Assembly: GCA_013003255.1 (NCBI GenBank)
Contig: JABDJZ010000589.1
Coordinates: 1 to 19,665, forward strand
Length of the DNA: 19,665 nucleotides
From: Rhodothermales bacterium
GTDB taxonomy: Bacteria > Bacteroidota > Rhodothermia > Rhodothermales > UBA10348
Reading direction: 5' to 3'
Shown: positions 6,663-16,372 of the stretch, piece by piece
Position numbering within the stretch: the stretch's first letter is position 1
Layout: every line of letters starts with the position of its first letter
Translations under genes and position numbers: made by a program
The notes under the pieces: generated by a model
Told to the model about the DNA's origin: nothing
Seen by the model: only the letters and a program-made list of their open reading frames with translations
The model's database searches: none

Positions 6663-7601
6663 ATGGGCCAACTCATCACCTACTACCTACGGGGCCTCTA
6701 CCGGGAGCTCTTCGAGAAACCCATCTTCCTGTGGGCCCAGGCGGTGGCGTTCAAGGTCCTTATTGCGCTGGTCCCGCTCGTCCTGCTGGCCACTGGCGTC
6801 CTTGGGCTTTTTCTTCGCGCGGACAGGACGTTCTTCTACATTGAGCGGGTAATTCGGGACCTCGTCCCCACGTACGGCGCCGACGAACTGGTCACGTTTC
6901 TCTCCGGCCTTGAGGCCTCGGGTAGCCAGTTCACCATTCTTGGCGTGTTGGGCATCGCCATCACGTCGCTGACGCTGTTCACCACCCTCCGCACCGTTCT
7001 CGGTCACATTTTTGACGAGGACTGGCACGAGCAGCGGACATTGCTGCAGGGATACGCCTTCGACTTCCAGATGGCTGTCCAGACCGGATTCCTGCTCCTG
7101 GGATCCATCGGTATCACCATTTTCATGCAGACGGTGGGTAGCAGTGGCCCCGGATACGTGGGACTGGATGGGACCTGGGTTTCCGAAGGCCTCTCGGGCG
7201 GCGTTCAGGCACTGCTCCTGATCCTTCCGGCCGTGCTGTCTACGGTCATGTTCTTCCAGTTGTACTGGTTCATTCCCAAGCCGCGTCCACCCAAGCGGGC
7301 CGCGTTCGCCGGGGCACTCGCAGCCTCTCTCCTGTGGGAGGCAGCCAAGGTCGGCCTGACGGTATACGCGTCGCAGTTTGGACTGGAGGGAGGCTGGCAG
7401 ACCGCACTCGGCGATACCTTCATGCTCATCCTGCTGGTAGTGATTTGGGCCTATTACTCGGGCTTGGTGCTCTGCCTGGGGGCGCTGGTCGCCCTGCTCT
7501 ATGAGCGCCACCACCGCATCGGACCGGATCGCGAGGACCATGCGATGGAGATGGCTGTGGAAACCGCATCGACCGAACTCAAGACGCATGTCCCCGAGTA
7601 G
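6663..7601 (+). CDS. YihY/virulence factor BrkB family inner-membrane protein
   Basis: The protein has 312 residues and about six hydrophobic membrane segments: near 25-51, 92-110, 138-158, 182-205, 215-235 and 252-282. The N-terminus 'AQAVAFKVLIALVPLVLLATG' and the later 'PKPRPPKRAAFAGALAASLLWEAAK' are hallmarks of the YihY/BrkB family, where the second block is usually the 'P..k..w....pGal.a...W' region. The family was once called ribonuclease BN by mistake; its real function is not settled. It opens the long plus-strand gene string, and its last 14 bases overlap the start of the tamA-like gene. That suggests it works in the same envelope process (inference). TGTGTTTG (6641-6648) and TGCGTTTG (6630-6637) resemble a Bacteroidota -7 element, but no properly spaced TTG is found, so the operon promoter is uncertain. 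Confidence 0.9.
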   Translation: MGQLITYYLRGLYRELFEKPIFLWAQAVAFKVLIALVPLVLLATGVLGLFLRADRTFFYIERVIRDLVPTYGADELVTFLSGLEASGSQFTILGVLGIAITSLTLFTTLRTVLGHIFDEDWHEQRTLLQGYAFDFQMAVQTGFLLLGSIGITIFMQTVGSSGPGYVGLDGTWVSEGLSGGVQALLLILPAVLSTVMFFQLYWFIPKPRPPKRAAFAGALAASLLWEAAKVGLTVYASQFGLEGGWQTALGDTFMLILLVVIWAYYSGLVLCLGALVALLYERHHRIGPDREDHAMEMAVETASTELKTHVPE

Positions 7602-9723
7602 GCGCACCCTCGCGACGGGTCTCGCGCTCGCGACATTGCTCCTCGTGCTGCCCCGACCGGTGGTCGCCCAGGATGATTTGCGACGGGTAAACTCGGAGAC
7701 CCAGGTCAAGTCAGTGAGTTTTCGATTCGAGGACGGCCACGTTTTCGGCGGGGACCAGCTCATCGAGCAGATGGTCACCCGGGGGCCGAGCCTCACGGAT
7801 CGCGTCCAACGCCGGTTTGACTGGTTTCCCGGCGTCACTCCACAGCCGAGGAACTTCGACCCCATCGAGTTGCAGCGTGACATGGTCCGCCTGCGACGCT
7901 ACTACCAGCGAAACGGCTTCCTGAACCCGAGGATTGACTACCCGGCCACCCAATTCAACGCGGAGTCAAACCGGATCCGGGTCATCATCAACGTCTCCGA
8001 GGGACCGCCGCTGGCCGTTTCGAGTCGGGAAATCCGGGTGGACAGCATCCCGGCACCCTACCAATCGGCCTGGGATCGCCTTGGGGAGCGAGTACCGCTG
8101 GGGCCGGGAGCCCGCTACACGGACTTTGACCGCATCCAGATGGAAACCCGGCTCCGTTCATTTTGGCGGGACCGGGGCTATGCGTTTGCCGACATCGCGA
8201 CGGAGCTGCAGGTGGACTCAACCGCAAACCGGGTTCGGCTGCAGGTTGACACGGATCTGGGTCCGCTGGCCTACGTGGATTCCATTGCGATTGTCGGCCT
8301 GTCGTCTGTCAGCCGGGAGGTGGTCCTCAGGGAGTTGCCTTTCCGGAAAGGTGACCTGTTCTCGGCGAATGACCTTTTGGAGGGGCAGCGCTCGCTCTTC
8401 AGCCTGAACCTCTTCAGAATCGCCTTGGTCGAAGTCCCGCCTCAGGAAGCTGACAGCCTTGTCACGGTACGGGTGCGGCTCCGCGAGGCCAACCCCCGCC
8501 GACTGGAACTCGAAACCGGTTATTCGCGGGAGGACGGGGTGTCCATCAGTTCAGCCTGGCGACATCGCAATTTTTGGGGTGGTGCGCGCTCCCTGTCGCT
8601 TTCGGGCTCCATTCTGTCGGGTCTTCTCGCTTCCCCGCCGGCCGGTCAACTCTCGCGCCGGGAGTATGGAGTGAGCACCTCCATCGGGCAGCCCTGGGTA
8701 TTCGTTCGAAACCTCTCGGCCCAGTTGGCCCTTTCGGCGAACCTGATTGACAATCCAAACCTGGACACTCGGTATCGGCGGGCTGCCATCACGCCTTCCC
8801 TCCTCTACGAGGTACTCCCCTTCCGATCCGTTTCAGTGCAGTATGCATTCTCCCAGGCGGAGCCGCTCGACACCGACGTCAGGCTTGGCCAGTTGGGGAT
8901 CTTCAGCCAGGATGTACTCGCCGGGACGTTCACGGCCGGGAAACTGGACAACTTCCTGAACCCGCGACGAGGCTGGGCCATCCGACCATCCGCTGAGGTG
9001 GCGGGCACGGTGCTCACCAAGGACGTCTCCTACACCAAGGGCTCGCTGGACGCCGCCCTGTTCGTTCCTCTCACGCGACGGAGCGGGTTGGCCTTCGAAA
9101 CCTCGGTGGGCATACTACTCCCCGAGGGTCCGAGCGCCAACCAGTTCGATCCGGAGACGGAGTTTCGCTTCGACAACATCCGCTTCTACTCCGGAGGCGC
9201 CAACGACGTCCGCGGCTGGGGCCTCAACCAGGTCGGCCCTCAGGTTGCGCGGGCCGACTCGGTCATCACGAACGATGACGGATCGCTCAGCGTCACAGGC
9301 GCCTATTACGAGGCCATCGGGGGACTCGGGAAGCTCAGGGGCTCGGCGGAGCTTGTCTTCCCGGCTCCGTTCCTGGGCTCGAGTTGGCGGGCCGCCACCT
9401 TTGTGGACTTCGGCGCGGTTTCCTCACGGCTGATTCGGAACGGCGAAGGCCAGGTGCAGCAGGACCTCAATAGTCAGCCTGTAATCGAGGACCGCCACTT
9501 CCCCACCCTCGGAGACCTGCGTTTCTCGGCCGGGACGGGCCTGCGCCTTCAGACGCCTGTCGGCAATGTGCGCCTGGATCTGGCGTTCAAGCTGAATCCC
9601 TCGGAGCATGATCTCCACCGTCCGTCAGATGAGTTCCTCTTCAACATGGGGCTGGCCGGACCCCCGCCGGAGCGAAACTGGCGCCGCCTGAACTTCCATC
9701 TCAGCATCCAGCGGGCCTTCTGA
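7588..9723 (+). CDS. tamA: Omp85 family outer-membrane protein, TamA-like (POTRA domains plus barrel)
   Basis: I chose ATG 7588 (711 residues), which gives a clean signal peptide (MSPSRRTLATG followed by a hydrophobic core to V26) and likely cleavage after A27 before QDD. A start at 7501 would add 29 residues lying inside the previous gene. Three POTRA-like repeats span roughly residues 30-290; each has the beta-alpha-alpha-beta-beta pattern, for example 'LRRYYQRNGFLNPRIDY' and 'LRSFWRDRGYAFADIATEL'. The surface-antigen barrel follows from about 310. The conserved loop-6 motif appears as VRGW (541-544), and the chain ends in an aromatic beta-signal (LNFHLSIQRAF). Omp85 proteins insert or fold barrels in the outer membrane. 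TamA pairs with TamB. The symbol rests on the directly following tamB (stop and start share one base) and on the three POTRA repeats; a second BamA-like protein is the alternative. Confidence 0.85.
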   Translation: MSPSRRTLATGLALATLLLVLPRPVVAQDDLRRVNSETQVKSVSFRFEDGHVFGGDQLIEQMVTRGPSLTDRVQRRFDWFPGVTPQPRNFDPIELQRDMVRLRRYYQRNGFLNPRIDYPATQFNAESNRIRVIINVSEGPPLAVSSREIRVDSIPAPYQSAWDRLGERVPLGPGARYTDFDRIQMETRLRSFWRDRGYAFADIATELQVDSTANRVRLQVDTDLGPLAYVDSIAIVGLSSVSREVVLRELPFRKGDLFSANDLLEGQRSLFSLNLFRIALVEVPPQEADSLVTVRVRLREANPRRLELETGYSREDGVSISSAWRHRNFWGGARSLSLSGSILSGLLASPPAGQLSRREYGVSTSIGQPWVFVRNLSAQLALSANLIDNPNLDTRYRRAAITPSLLYEVLPFRSVSVQYAFSQAEPLDTDVRLGQLGIFSQDVLAGTFTAGKLDNFLNPRRGWAIRPSAEVAGTVLTKDVSYTKGSLDAALFVPLTRRSGLAFETSVGILLPEGPSANQFDPETEFRFDNIRFYSGGANDVRGWGLNQVGPQVARADSVITNDDGSLSVTGAYYEAIGGLGKLRGSAELVFPAPFLGSSWRAATFVDFGAVSSRLIRNGEGQVQQDLNSQPVIEDRHFPTLGDLRFSAGTGLRLQTPVGNVRLDLAFKLNPSEHDLHRPSDEFLFNMGLAGPPPERNWRRLNFHLSIQRAF

Positions 9724-12700
9724 TGGAGCGGCCCTCAGGGAATCATATCGAACCGGAAGGAGGCGGCAATGGCGCGCCGGGCGTCGGCAATGGCGGACCC
9801 AGCGCCGGCAAAGGCGCACGGGACTCCGACGGAACGCGGCCGGGCCTGCTTCGCCGATGGGTCCGTAGGCTCTCACGCGCCTTGGTGTGGACCGCCGCAT
9901 TCGTACTCCTGATCCTGGCTCTGCTCCAGTGGTCACCCGTCAAGAGTTGGGCGGTCCGCGGACTGCTGACCCGCTTCAACCCGTACCCGGACACGGAGCT
10001 CACGGTGGAAGGGATCGGGGGCAACCTGCTCGGTTCGCTGGAACTCACCGGGGTGGCGCTGACCAGGATGGATGGATCGGCCCCCGTTCGGGTGGACACC
10101 GCGAAAGCCACCTACCGCCTCCTGCCCGCCCTGCGCGGGCAATTCCGGATTGGCGAGGTACTGCTTGCCGGAGCCGGCATCTCCATGATGAGGGACTCAA
10201 CTGGAATTGACCTGGCGGCACCCTTCTCAGGCAGTGAACCGGATACTACTGCCGCCCTGGACCTGGAGCTCGAGCGCCTCACGGTGCGGAGATCCCGCAT
10301 TGTTGTGGCCGATTCCGCCGACACGTGGGAGGTGGACAGCCTGCGCCTGGCCCTGCGTGGACTCAAGACCCTCCCTCAATTGACCGTGCAGTTGGACACG
10401 CTGGAGGGTGCGCTGCGGAATCCACTTGACGCGGCAACGGGGAGATTGGCGGCATCCGGCGGATTGCAGAATGGGTCGGGCCGGATTGACTCGCTCTCCT
10501 TTGTCACCGCCCGCAGTAGTCTTAAGGCGTCCGGACGTTGGGCCGGAGACCAGTGGCCCCTCGATTCCCTGAATGCTGACCTGATCGCGGCCCCGCTGCA
10601 CTTTGATGACCTTCGGCCCCTGGTGCCAGGCCTCGTTCCGGGTGCCACCACCTCCCTGTCGCTGCGTGCCCGAACGAGAGCCAGCGAGTCCCGCCTCCAG
10701 TTGGCCGGCTCCCTGGGTGGCGGCGAAATCGAAGCGGATCTGACGGCCACCCTTCCAGCGGCTGACGGCGCTGGTCCGGTGGGGATCCGGGGCACGGTTG
10801 ATTCGCGGGGCATCGACCTCTCGCGAGTGCTGGCTTCCATTCCCGGGCCGGCGCCGCTGGACGCTGCGTTGTCCGCCGATCTCACGGGCGAGGACTGGCT
10901 GATGCTGAGTGGATCCTCAACGGTAGCGTCCCGGAGCTTCCGCATCCCCTCCGTCGAGATAAACAACCTCCGCAGTAGCCAATCCTGGTCCGATGGCGCT
11001 ATAACTACCCAGGCTAGCGGAAGGATCAACGGAGGCCGAACCCAACTCACCGGCACCATCAGTCCTTTTGACGAAGATCTTCCGTTGGACCTCACGGCCG
11101 TCCTTTCCGGATGGGCGCTGCAGCGTTGGACCGAAGGAGACCTGGAAGGCAGCGTCGACGGATCGGTTCGTGTTCGCGGAAATCTGGGAGCGGACCGCTG
11201 GACGGCCGACGCAAGGCTGACAGACACCCGGATAGGCAATTGCACTATCCGCGGCCCCATCTCCGCGCGACAGACGGGATTCGCCATCTCGGCGCAAATC
11301 AGTCTGGCGGCCTGCGGGGGCCAGTTCGACGGGACCGCCCGATACGTCCCCCAGACTGAGGCGTGGCAGATTGAACGCCTGGCTGCCTCGAACCTGGACT
11401 GGGCCCGGGCGCTCCAGGACTCGACCCTGTCCAGTCTATCAGCCGTGATTCGCGGGCAGGGTACCGGCGCACAGTATGACCTCTCCGTGACCAGTGGAGC
11501 CGTGGCCTACGGAGCCTTCCGCTTGGACTCGCTGGCCACCGCGCTCTCAGGCAACGGCCCGAGCTGGAGCGCCCGGGGGAATCTGTACAGTGGGCCGGGA
11601 ATCGTAGGATTTGCCGGCCGGGGCGAAAGTGCCTCCGGCATCCTGGAGCAGCTGCGCATACAGGATCTGGACCTGTCCTATTCGGCCGGCCTGACCGACT
11701 TCCCGTCCTCCCTGTCAGCCACCGCCGAGGGGAGAATGGGGGCGGAAGAAACCCGTGTGCGCATCCGCGTGGACACTTCCCGGGTCAACAGCCAGATCAT
11801 TTCCGGTGGGGACATTGCGCTGGTGGCCCTGGCGGACTCCGTGTCGTCTTCGGGCCGGCTGGACCTGGCGCCGCAGGGCAAGATCGAGTGGGCCGGTAGG
11901 ACCGACCTTCGAAAGGGCACCGCGCAGCTGGACTCGCTCATGTTCGAGCACATCAACGCCTATGCCCTGGTCCCGAGTCAACCAACCTCAGACCTGTCCG
12001 GCAGTCTGGCCGCGACCGTCGCGGACTCGACGTCCGAAGCCCACCTGAGACTGCTGCCGGACGGCCAGTACAATGAGATTGCCATCGAGGGTGGCACCGC
12101 AAGCCTGTTCGTCATCGACGACTCCGTCTCCGTTGAGGCGGATCTGGGCCTCGGCCAGGGGATGACGAGGGTACGTGGTGGCCTCAACCGCGCCACCCAG
12201 GCGTTCGCGGGCAGCGCCCGGATGGAGCGCGTCGATGTCGCACGCCTCGCCAACCTGGACTCAACGGCTTCGTCCCTGTCTGCGGTGCTCTCGCTCACCG
12301 GAGCGCTGACCTCGGACGGGACGGGGCTGGACCGCCTCATAGCCAACGTCGATACCCTTCGCGGATCCTATGCCGGCATTGGAGTGGACTCCGCATCCGG
12401 GGAACTGGATTGGCGGAACGGGCGCCTGGCCTTGCGAGACATTCGGATCTGGGGCGACCCGGTGACCGCTCGGATGACGGGCACCCTCCCGGTTGGCGAA
12501 GATGCTCCAAACGAGAACTACCGACTGGATGGCCGCATCACCGGAGGTAACCTGCGCGCCATTGCGGCACTGTATGATCAGAGCGTCTCCACGAGTTCCA
12601 CCCAACTCACCATTCAAGGCCGCGGGCGTCCAGCGGCGTTTAGGGTTTCCGTGCAGGGTGACGTGCTCGGCCTGCGGTACGGCGATTTCAACGTGTCCAC

Positions 12701-14804
12701 GTCAGAGATCCTGGCCTCCGCCGAACTTGGACCCGGGTTGGTTCCGACCGCGAGTGAGATCAGGTACACGGCCCGGCAGCTTTCCCTGCCGAGGATGACG
12801 GCCCGCCGGGGAACGGCCGGCCTTACGCTGCGCAATGACTCCCTGAGCGTGGAGTCCGAACTCCTCATTGATGACGGCCGGCGCCTGGCTTTGAATGCTG
12901 ACGTCCAGCCTGACTTCTCAAGCTTCGTCCTGACCGGCCTTCAGGCGGACCTCGACGAGTCCACCTGGGACATGGTTGGCCCGGTCGAAGTGGATGTATC
13001 GGACGGGGTCCGCATCTCCGGGCTGGTGGCGGAGGCCGATTCGCAGCGGATCGCACTCGGCGGACAGGCCTTCGGTAGCTCCGCCGACAACATGTACCTG
13101 GTGGCCTCCAACGTTCGGCTGGACGCCCTGGCCGAGATCCTGGGATTCGAGGGCTTCGGCGCCACGCTGAACTCGTCTCTCAGCCTGACATCTCAGGGCA
13201 CGCTTGCGAGCCGCTCCATTAACGGCACCGTGTCAGGTGACGTTCGACATCTGGGCGAACATGCCGCCACCGTGGATGGCCGCGTCAGTGTGCGTGACGA
13301 CCGACTCAACGTGGACGCCAGCGTAATCCACGCGGGCGGATCGGAAGCCCTCGTACGCGGATACATTCCGATGACCATTACCGGTGCCGACATCTCCAGT
13401 GACCCTGTCGGCCTCCGACTCGACGCCCAGGACTTCCCCATCGAATGGACACTGCCGTTCTTCGACCCGCTTCTGGTGGATGAACTGGGCGGAACCGTGG
13501 GCGCACAGATTACCGTTCGGGGTACCTACGGGGACCCCGCGCTGGGTGGCAGCGCCAGACTGAACGACGGCCGCATCGGTCTTCCACTCCTCGGCAAACC
13601 AAGGGAATCGCTGGTCTACGACCGTGTGAATGTCACCATGAGTCTTCAGGACGATGCGATTCGCGTGGACTCCGCCAGTGTCCGTTCGGGATCCGGTACC
13701 GCTACAGCCAGCGGCACCATCGCCCTTCCTGATCTGAGCCTGGGCGAAATTGATCTCGACATCCTTGCGCGTGATTTCCTGGCCATTGATTCCACGCCCT
13801 ACCGTGCCGTGGTGGGTGGTGACATGAATCTCACCGGTACGACTCTGGCACCCGTGCTGGGCGGGCGCGTCGAGGTGGCACGAGGTGACTTCTACCTGAC
13901 GGATGAAACCAACGCGGCCGCGTTCGAGCCCGTGACCCTGTCCACCGAGGATCTGTTCACGCTGGAGCAGCGATTCGGGCTTCGCGTCTCGGCCTCGGAC
14001 ACCACCTCGTTTGATTTCTACGAGGCCATGGAAATCCAGGACCTGCGGATTGACCTCGCGAGGAATACCTGGCTCAGGTCTACCAGCAATCCGAGAATGG
14101 ACATCCAGTTCACCGGGAGCATTGACGTTTCCAAGCAGCCGCTTTCGGATATCCGCGTATTCGGGACCATCGAGGTGATCCCGGATAGGAGTCGCATCGT
14201 CCAGTTCGGCAGAACGTTCGAGATCGAGCAGGGAACGCTCACGTTCAACGGGCCCGCTGAAGAGCCTGACATGGACCTCCGTGCCGTCTACAACGTCCGT
14301 TCCCGTGTCTCCCAGAGCAACGAGGTAACCATCCGGCTCCAGGCGGAAGGCTCTCCCCAGGACCTTGAGGTCACGTTCTCGTCCGATCCGGCCATGGATC
14401 TGGCGGACATCATTTCGTACATCGCCACCGGAAGGCCTGCCAGCCAGAGTCTGCAGTTCGGAGGCACCTCCACAGAGGGCTACCTGCAGTCCGCGGCGGG
14501 CCTGGCCGTCGGTCCGATCACATCACTGGTTGAGAACATTGCAGGGTCCGGCCTGGGCCTCGATGTCGTGGAGATTGAGCAGGACGAACAGAGCGGGCTT
14601 ATGTTGACGGCCGGCAAGTATGTTTCACCCCGCTTCTACGTCTCGGTCAGCCAGCCGATTGACCTGAGTTCCTCTTCGCAGAGCAGCACGGGCAACGCCA
14701 CCGAGGTCACCATGGAATACGAGATTCTTCGCAGCCTCCTGGTCTCGCTGCTCAGCCGTGGCACCGTGCTTCAGGTCAATCTGCGCTGGGAAACAGCCTA
14801 CTGA
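9723..14804 (+). CDS. tamB: TamB, translocation and assembly module / AsmA-like bridge protein
   Basis: The 1693-residue protein is anchored by one N-terminal helix (about 53-69, ALVWTAAFVLLILALL). It then consists of a very long periplasmic beta-rich body with the repeating hydrophobic pattern of AsmA-like/TamB proteins. The C-terminal 300 or so residues are the conserved TamB (DUF490) domain, with 'GGRVEVARGDFYLTDE', 'FEIEQGTLTFNGP' and 'SDPAMDLADIISYIATGRP', and the chain ends in 'LQVNLRWETAY'. In other bacteria TamB forms a hydrophobic groove that spans the periplasm, touches TamA, and has been linked both to barrel assembly and to phospholipid transport. E. coli TamB has about 1260 residues, so this one is distinctly longer. 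The first 40 residues are an unusual Gly/Pro/Asn-rich cytoplasmic leader. The start ATG shares its A with the TGA of the tamA-like gene (TGATG), which indicates coupled translation. Confidence 0.95.
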   Translation: MERPSGNHIEPEGGGNGAPGVGNGGPSAGKGARDSDGTRPGLLRRWVRRLSRALVWTAAFVLLILALLQWSPVKSWAVRGLLTRFNPYPDTELTVEGIGGNLLGSLELTGVALTRMDGSAPVRVDTAKATYRLLPALRGQFRIGEVLLAGAGISMMRDSTGIDLAAPFSGSEPDTTAALDLELERLTVRRSRIVVADSADTWEVDSLRLALRGLKTLPQLTVQLDTLEGALRNPLDAATGRLAASGGLQNGSGRIDSLSFVTARSSLKASGRWAGDQWPLDSLNADLIAAPLHFDDLRPLVPGLVPGATTSLSLRARTRASESRLQLAGSLGGGEIEADLTATLPAADGAGPVGIRGTVDSRGIDLSRVLASIPGPAPLDAALSADLTGEDWLMLSGSSTVASRSFRIPSVEINNLRSSQSWSDGAITTQASGRINGGRTQLTGTISPFDEDLPLDLTAVLSGWALQRWTEGDLEGSVDGSVRVRGNLGADRWTADARLTDTRIGNCTIRGPISARQTGFAISAQISLAACGGQFDGTARYVPQTEAWQIERLAASNLDWARALQDSTLSSLSAVIRGQGTGAQYDLSVTSGAVAYGAFRLDSLATALSGNGPSWSARGNLYSGPGIVGFAGRGESASGILEQLRIQDLDLSYSAGLTDFPSSLSATAEGRMGAEETRVRIRVDTSRVNSQIISGGDIALVALADSVSSSGRLDLAPQGKIEWAGRTDLRKGTAQLDSLMFEHINAYALVPSQPTSDLSGSLAATVADSTSEAHLRLLPDGQYNEIAIEGGTASLFVIDDSVSVEADLGLGQGMTRVRGGLNRATQAFAGSARMERVDVARLANLDSTASSLSAVLSLTGALTSDGTGLDRLIANVDTLRGSYAGIGVDSASGELDWRNGRLALRDIRIWGDPVTARMTGTLPVGEDAPNENYRLDGRITGGNLRAIAALYDQSVSTSSTQLTIQGRGRPAAFRVSVQGDVLGLRYGDFNVSTSEILASAELGPGLVPTASEIRYTARQLSLPRMTARRGTAGLTLRNDSLSVESELLIDDGRRLALNADVQPDFSSFVLTGLQADLDESTWDMVGPVEVDVSDGVRISGLVAEADSQRIALGGQAFGSSADNMYLVASNVRLDALAEILGFEGFGATLNSSLSLTSQGTLASRSINGTVSGDVRHLGEHAATVDGRVSVRDDRLNVDASVIHAGGSEALVRGYIPMTITGADISSDPVGLRLDAQDFPIEWTLPFFDPLLVDELGGTVGAQITVRGTYGDPALGGSARLNDGRIGLPLLGKPRESLVYDRVNVTMSLQDDAIRVDSASVRSGSGTATASGTIALPDLSLGEIDLDILARDFLAIDSTPYRAVVGGDMNLTGTTLAPVLGGRVEVARGDFYLTDETNAAAFEPVTLSTEDLFTLEQRFGLRVSASDTTSFDFYEAMEIQDLRIDLARNTWLRSTSNPRMDIQFTGSIDVSKQPLSDIRVFGTIEVIPDRSRIVQFGRTFEIEQGTLTFNGPAEEPDMDLRAVYNVRSRVSQSNEVTIRLQAEGSPQDLEVTFSSDPAMDLADIISYIATGRPASQSLQFGGTSTEGYLQSAAGLAVGPITSLVENIAGSGLGLDVVEIEQDEQSGLMLTAGKYVSPRFYVSVSQPIDLSSSSQSSTGNATEVTMEYEILRSLLVSLLSRGTVLQVNLRWETAY

Positions 14805-14810
14805 TCCTAG

Positions 14811-15617
14811 ATGTCCCTTCGCCCGACCGTACGCCCAACCGCCCGTCGCGAGACGCTGGCCCAGTTCCTCGAAAAGATTGGGGAATTCGGGTCGTTCGTC
14901 GCCCTCTTCTTCCGTGAGGGATTCGGTCGTCCCTGGGAGGGGCGCGAACTGCTGCGACAGATGGATGAGGTGGGGACCCGCTCCTTTCTCCTCACGGGGG
15001 TCACGGGCCTCGCCATCGGGGCCGTGCTTGCCATGCAGAGTCGCGGGACCCTGGTCCAGTTCGGGGCGGAGGCCATGCTGCCGAACATGCTTGCCCTTTC
15101 GATCATCAAGGAAATCGGACCGGTGATGACGGCCCTGGTACTGGCCGGGCGGCTCGGTGCCGGGATTGGCGCTGAAATCGGATCGATGCGTGTCACGGAG
15201 CAGATTGATGCCCTCGAGGTCATGGCGCTCCGGCCGCTCAATTACCTGGTGGTCACCCGCGTCCTGGCGTGTTTTATCATGTTTCCGGTCCTGACCATCT
15301 GGACGGATGCGCTGGGCCTTTTCGGAGGCTACCTCGAGAGCGCGCTGGCCGCGCAGACCGACCCACGCCTGTTTCTCGATACCGCGTTTACCTCCCTCCG
15401 ATTCAGTGACGTACTGGTTGACACCATGAAGACCTCCATCTTCGGGGCCATTGTGGGACTGGTGTCCTGCTTCCTGGGATTCAACGTCCGTGGCGGTACG
15501 CGCGCTGTAGGCCAGGCAGCGATGCAGTCCGTGGTGGCCTCCTCGGTCCTGGTGATTCTGGCTGATGTCTTTGTCGTTCGCCTGTCCCTGCTCATCTTCG
15601 GAGACGTGGCATCGTGA
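14811..15617 (+). CDS. mlaE: MlaE-type permease of an MCE phospholipid ABC transporter
   Basis: The 268-residue protein belongs to the MlaE/YrbE permease family. The family signature is clear at about residues 110-145: 'LAGRLGAGIGAEIGSMRVTE' followed by 'QIDALEVM'. Several membrane helices follow, for example 'ACFIMFPVLTIW' and 'SVVASSVLVILADVFVV'. Two copies are expected to form the transmembrane core of the MlaFE(D) complex in the inner membrane, which moves phospholipids between the inner membrane and the MCE tunnel. The 5' end is six bases after the tamB stop, and the gene overlaps mlaF by four bases (GTGA). The adjoining mlaF and mlaD confirm the assignment. Direction of transport cannot be read from sequence. 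Confidence 0.95.
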   Translation: MSLRPTVRPTARRETLAQFLEKIGEFGSFVALFFREGFGRPWEGRELLRQMDEVGTRSFLLTGVTGLAIGAVLAMQSRGTLVQFGAEAMLPNMLALSIIKEIGPVMTALVLAGRLGAGIGAEIGSMRVTEQIDALEVMALRPLNYLVVTRVLACFIMFPVLTIWTDALGLFGGYLESALAAQTDPRLFLDTAFTSLRFSDVLVDTMKTSIFGAIVGLVSCFLGFNVRGGTRAVGQAAMQSVVASSVLVILADVFVVRLSLLIFGDVAS

Positions 15618-16342
15618 AACCAGCCGTTCGCATGGTCGATGTCCGCAAGAGCTTCGGGTCCACCGAAGTCCTGAAGGGCGTCAACATGGAGGTCGCGCCC
15701 GAGAAGACCGCCGCTGTCATGGGCGGATCCGGGACGGGCAAGAGCGTGCTGATCAAGCACGTCGTGCAGTTGCTCATCCCCGACTCCGGCGAAGTCTGGT
15801 ATGGCGATAAGCGCATGGACCAACTGGAGGGCGAGGAACTGGACCAGGAGCGACTGACCATTGGGTACCTGTTCCAGGGCGGAGCGCTGTTCGACTCCAT
15901 GTCGGTGGCCGAGAACTTCGATTTCGTCCTTGACCGGCATACCGACCTGACGCCCGCAGAACGCATTGACCGGATCGAGGAGTTGCTGAACTGGGTGGAC
16001 CTGGAGGAGAAATTCCACGCGGTCCCGGCTGACCTTTCGGGCGGCCAGAAGAAGCGCATTGCGCTGGCCCGCGCCATCGCGTTGAATCCCAAGCTCATGC
16101 TGTTCGACGAGCCGACTACCGGACTGGACCCCGTCTCGGTACGCATGGTGTCCGAATTGATCGTCCGGCTTCGGGAAGAACTGGACATGACCAGCATCGT
16201 GATTACGCACGATCTGCTGTGCGCGGAGATCGCCGCCGATTCCGTCCACTTCATCCATGACGGCCGCATTCTGGAGAACGGCACTTTGGACGAGGTCCGC
16301 AACTCGGACGAGCCCGAACTCCGCAACTTCTTCGGTAAGTGA
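15614..16342 (+). CDS. mlaF: MlaF-type ATP-binding subunit of the MCE transporter
   Basis: This 242-residue ABC ATPase starts with GTG at 15614, which overlaps the mlaE stop as GTGA. All catalytic motifs are intact: Walker A GGSGTGKS (37-44), Q-loop Q88 in 'GYLFQGGALFDSM', signature LSGGQ (141-145), Walker B LMLFDE with E166, and H-loop H199 in 'ITHD'. The 'FQGGALFDSMSVAEN' block is characteristic of MlaF-type ATPases. Two copies should power lipid movement through MlaE. The sequence ends soon after 'EPELRNFFGK', close to the usual family length. No gene for the STAS protein MlaB, which supports this ATPase in E. coli, lies in the window. Confidence 0.96.
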   Translation: MKPAVRMVDVRKSFGSTEVLKGVNMEVAPEKTAAVMGGSGTGKSVLIKHVVQLLIPDSGEVWYGDKRMDQLEGEELDQERLTIGYLFQGGALFDSMSVAENFDFVLDRHTDLTPAERIDRIEELLNWVDLEEKFHAVPADLSGGQKKRIALARAIALNPKLMLFDEPTTGLDPVSVRMVSELIVRLREELDMTSIVITHDLLCAEIAADSVHFIHDGRILENGTLDEVRNSDEPELRNFFGK

Positions 16343-16372
16343 CTGTAGAGCCCGCACCTGCCTGACCCCACT

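Noticed and set aside
7501..7587. Upstream start giving 29 more residues on the TamA-like protein
   Set aside because: These codons lie within the YihY gene, and the extension would place a basic, tryptophan-rich segment before an otherwise clean signal peptide.
6687..7883. Long minus-strand open frame (398 codons) opposite the YihY and TamA-like genes
   Set aside because: Its translation is rich in Arg, Gln, Glu and Gly with no recognisable motif, and it lies wholly antisense to two well-identified overlapping genes. GC-rich coding DNA commonly leaves such open frames.
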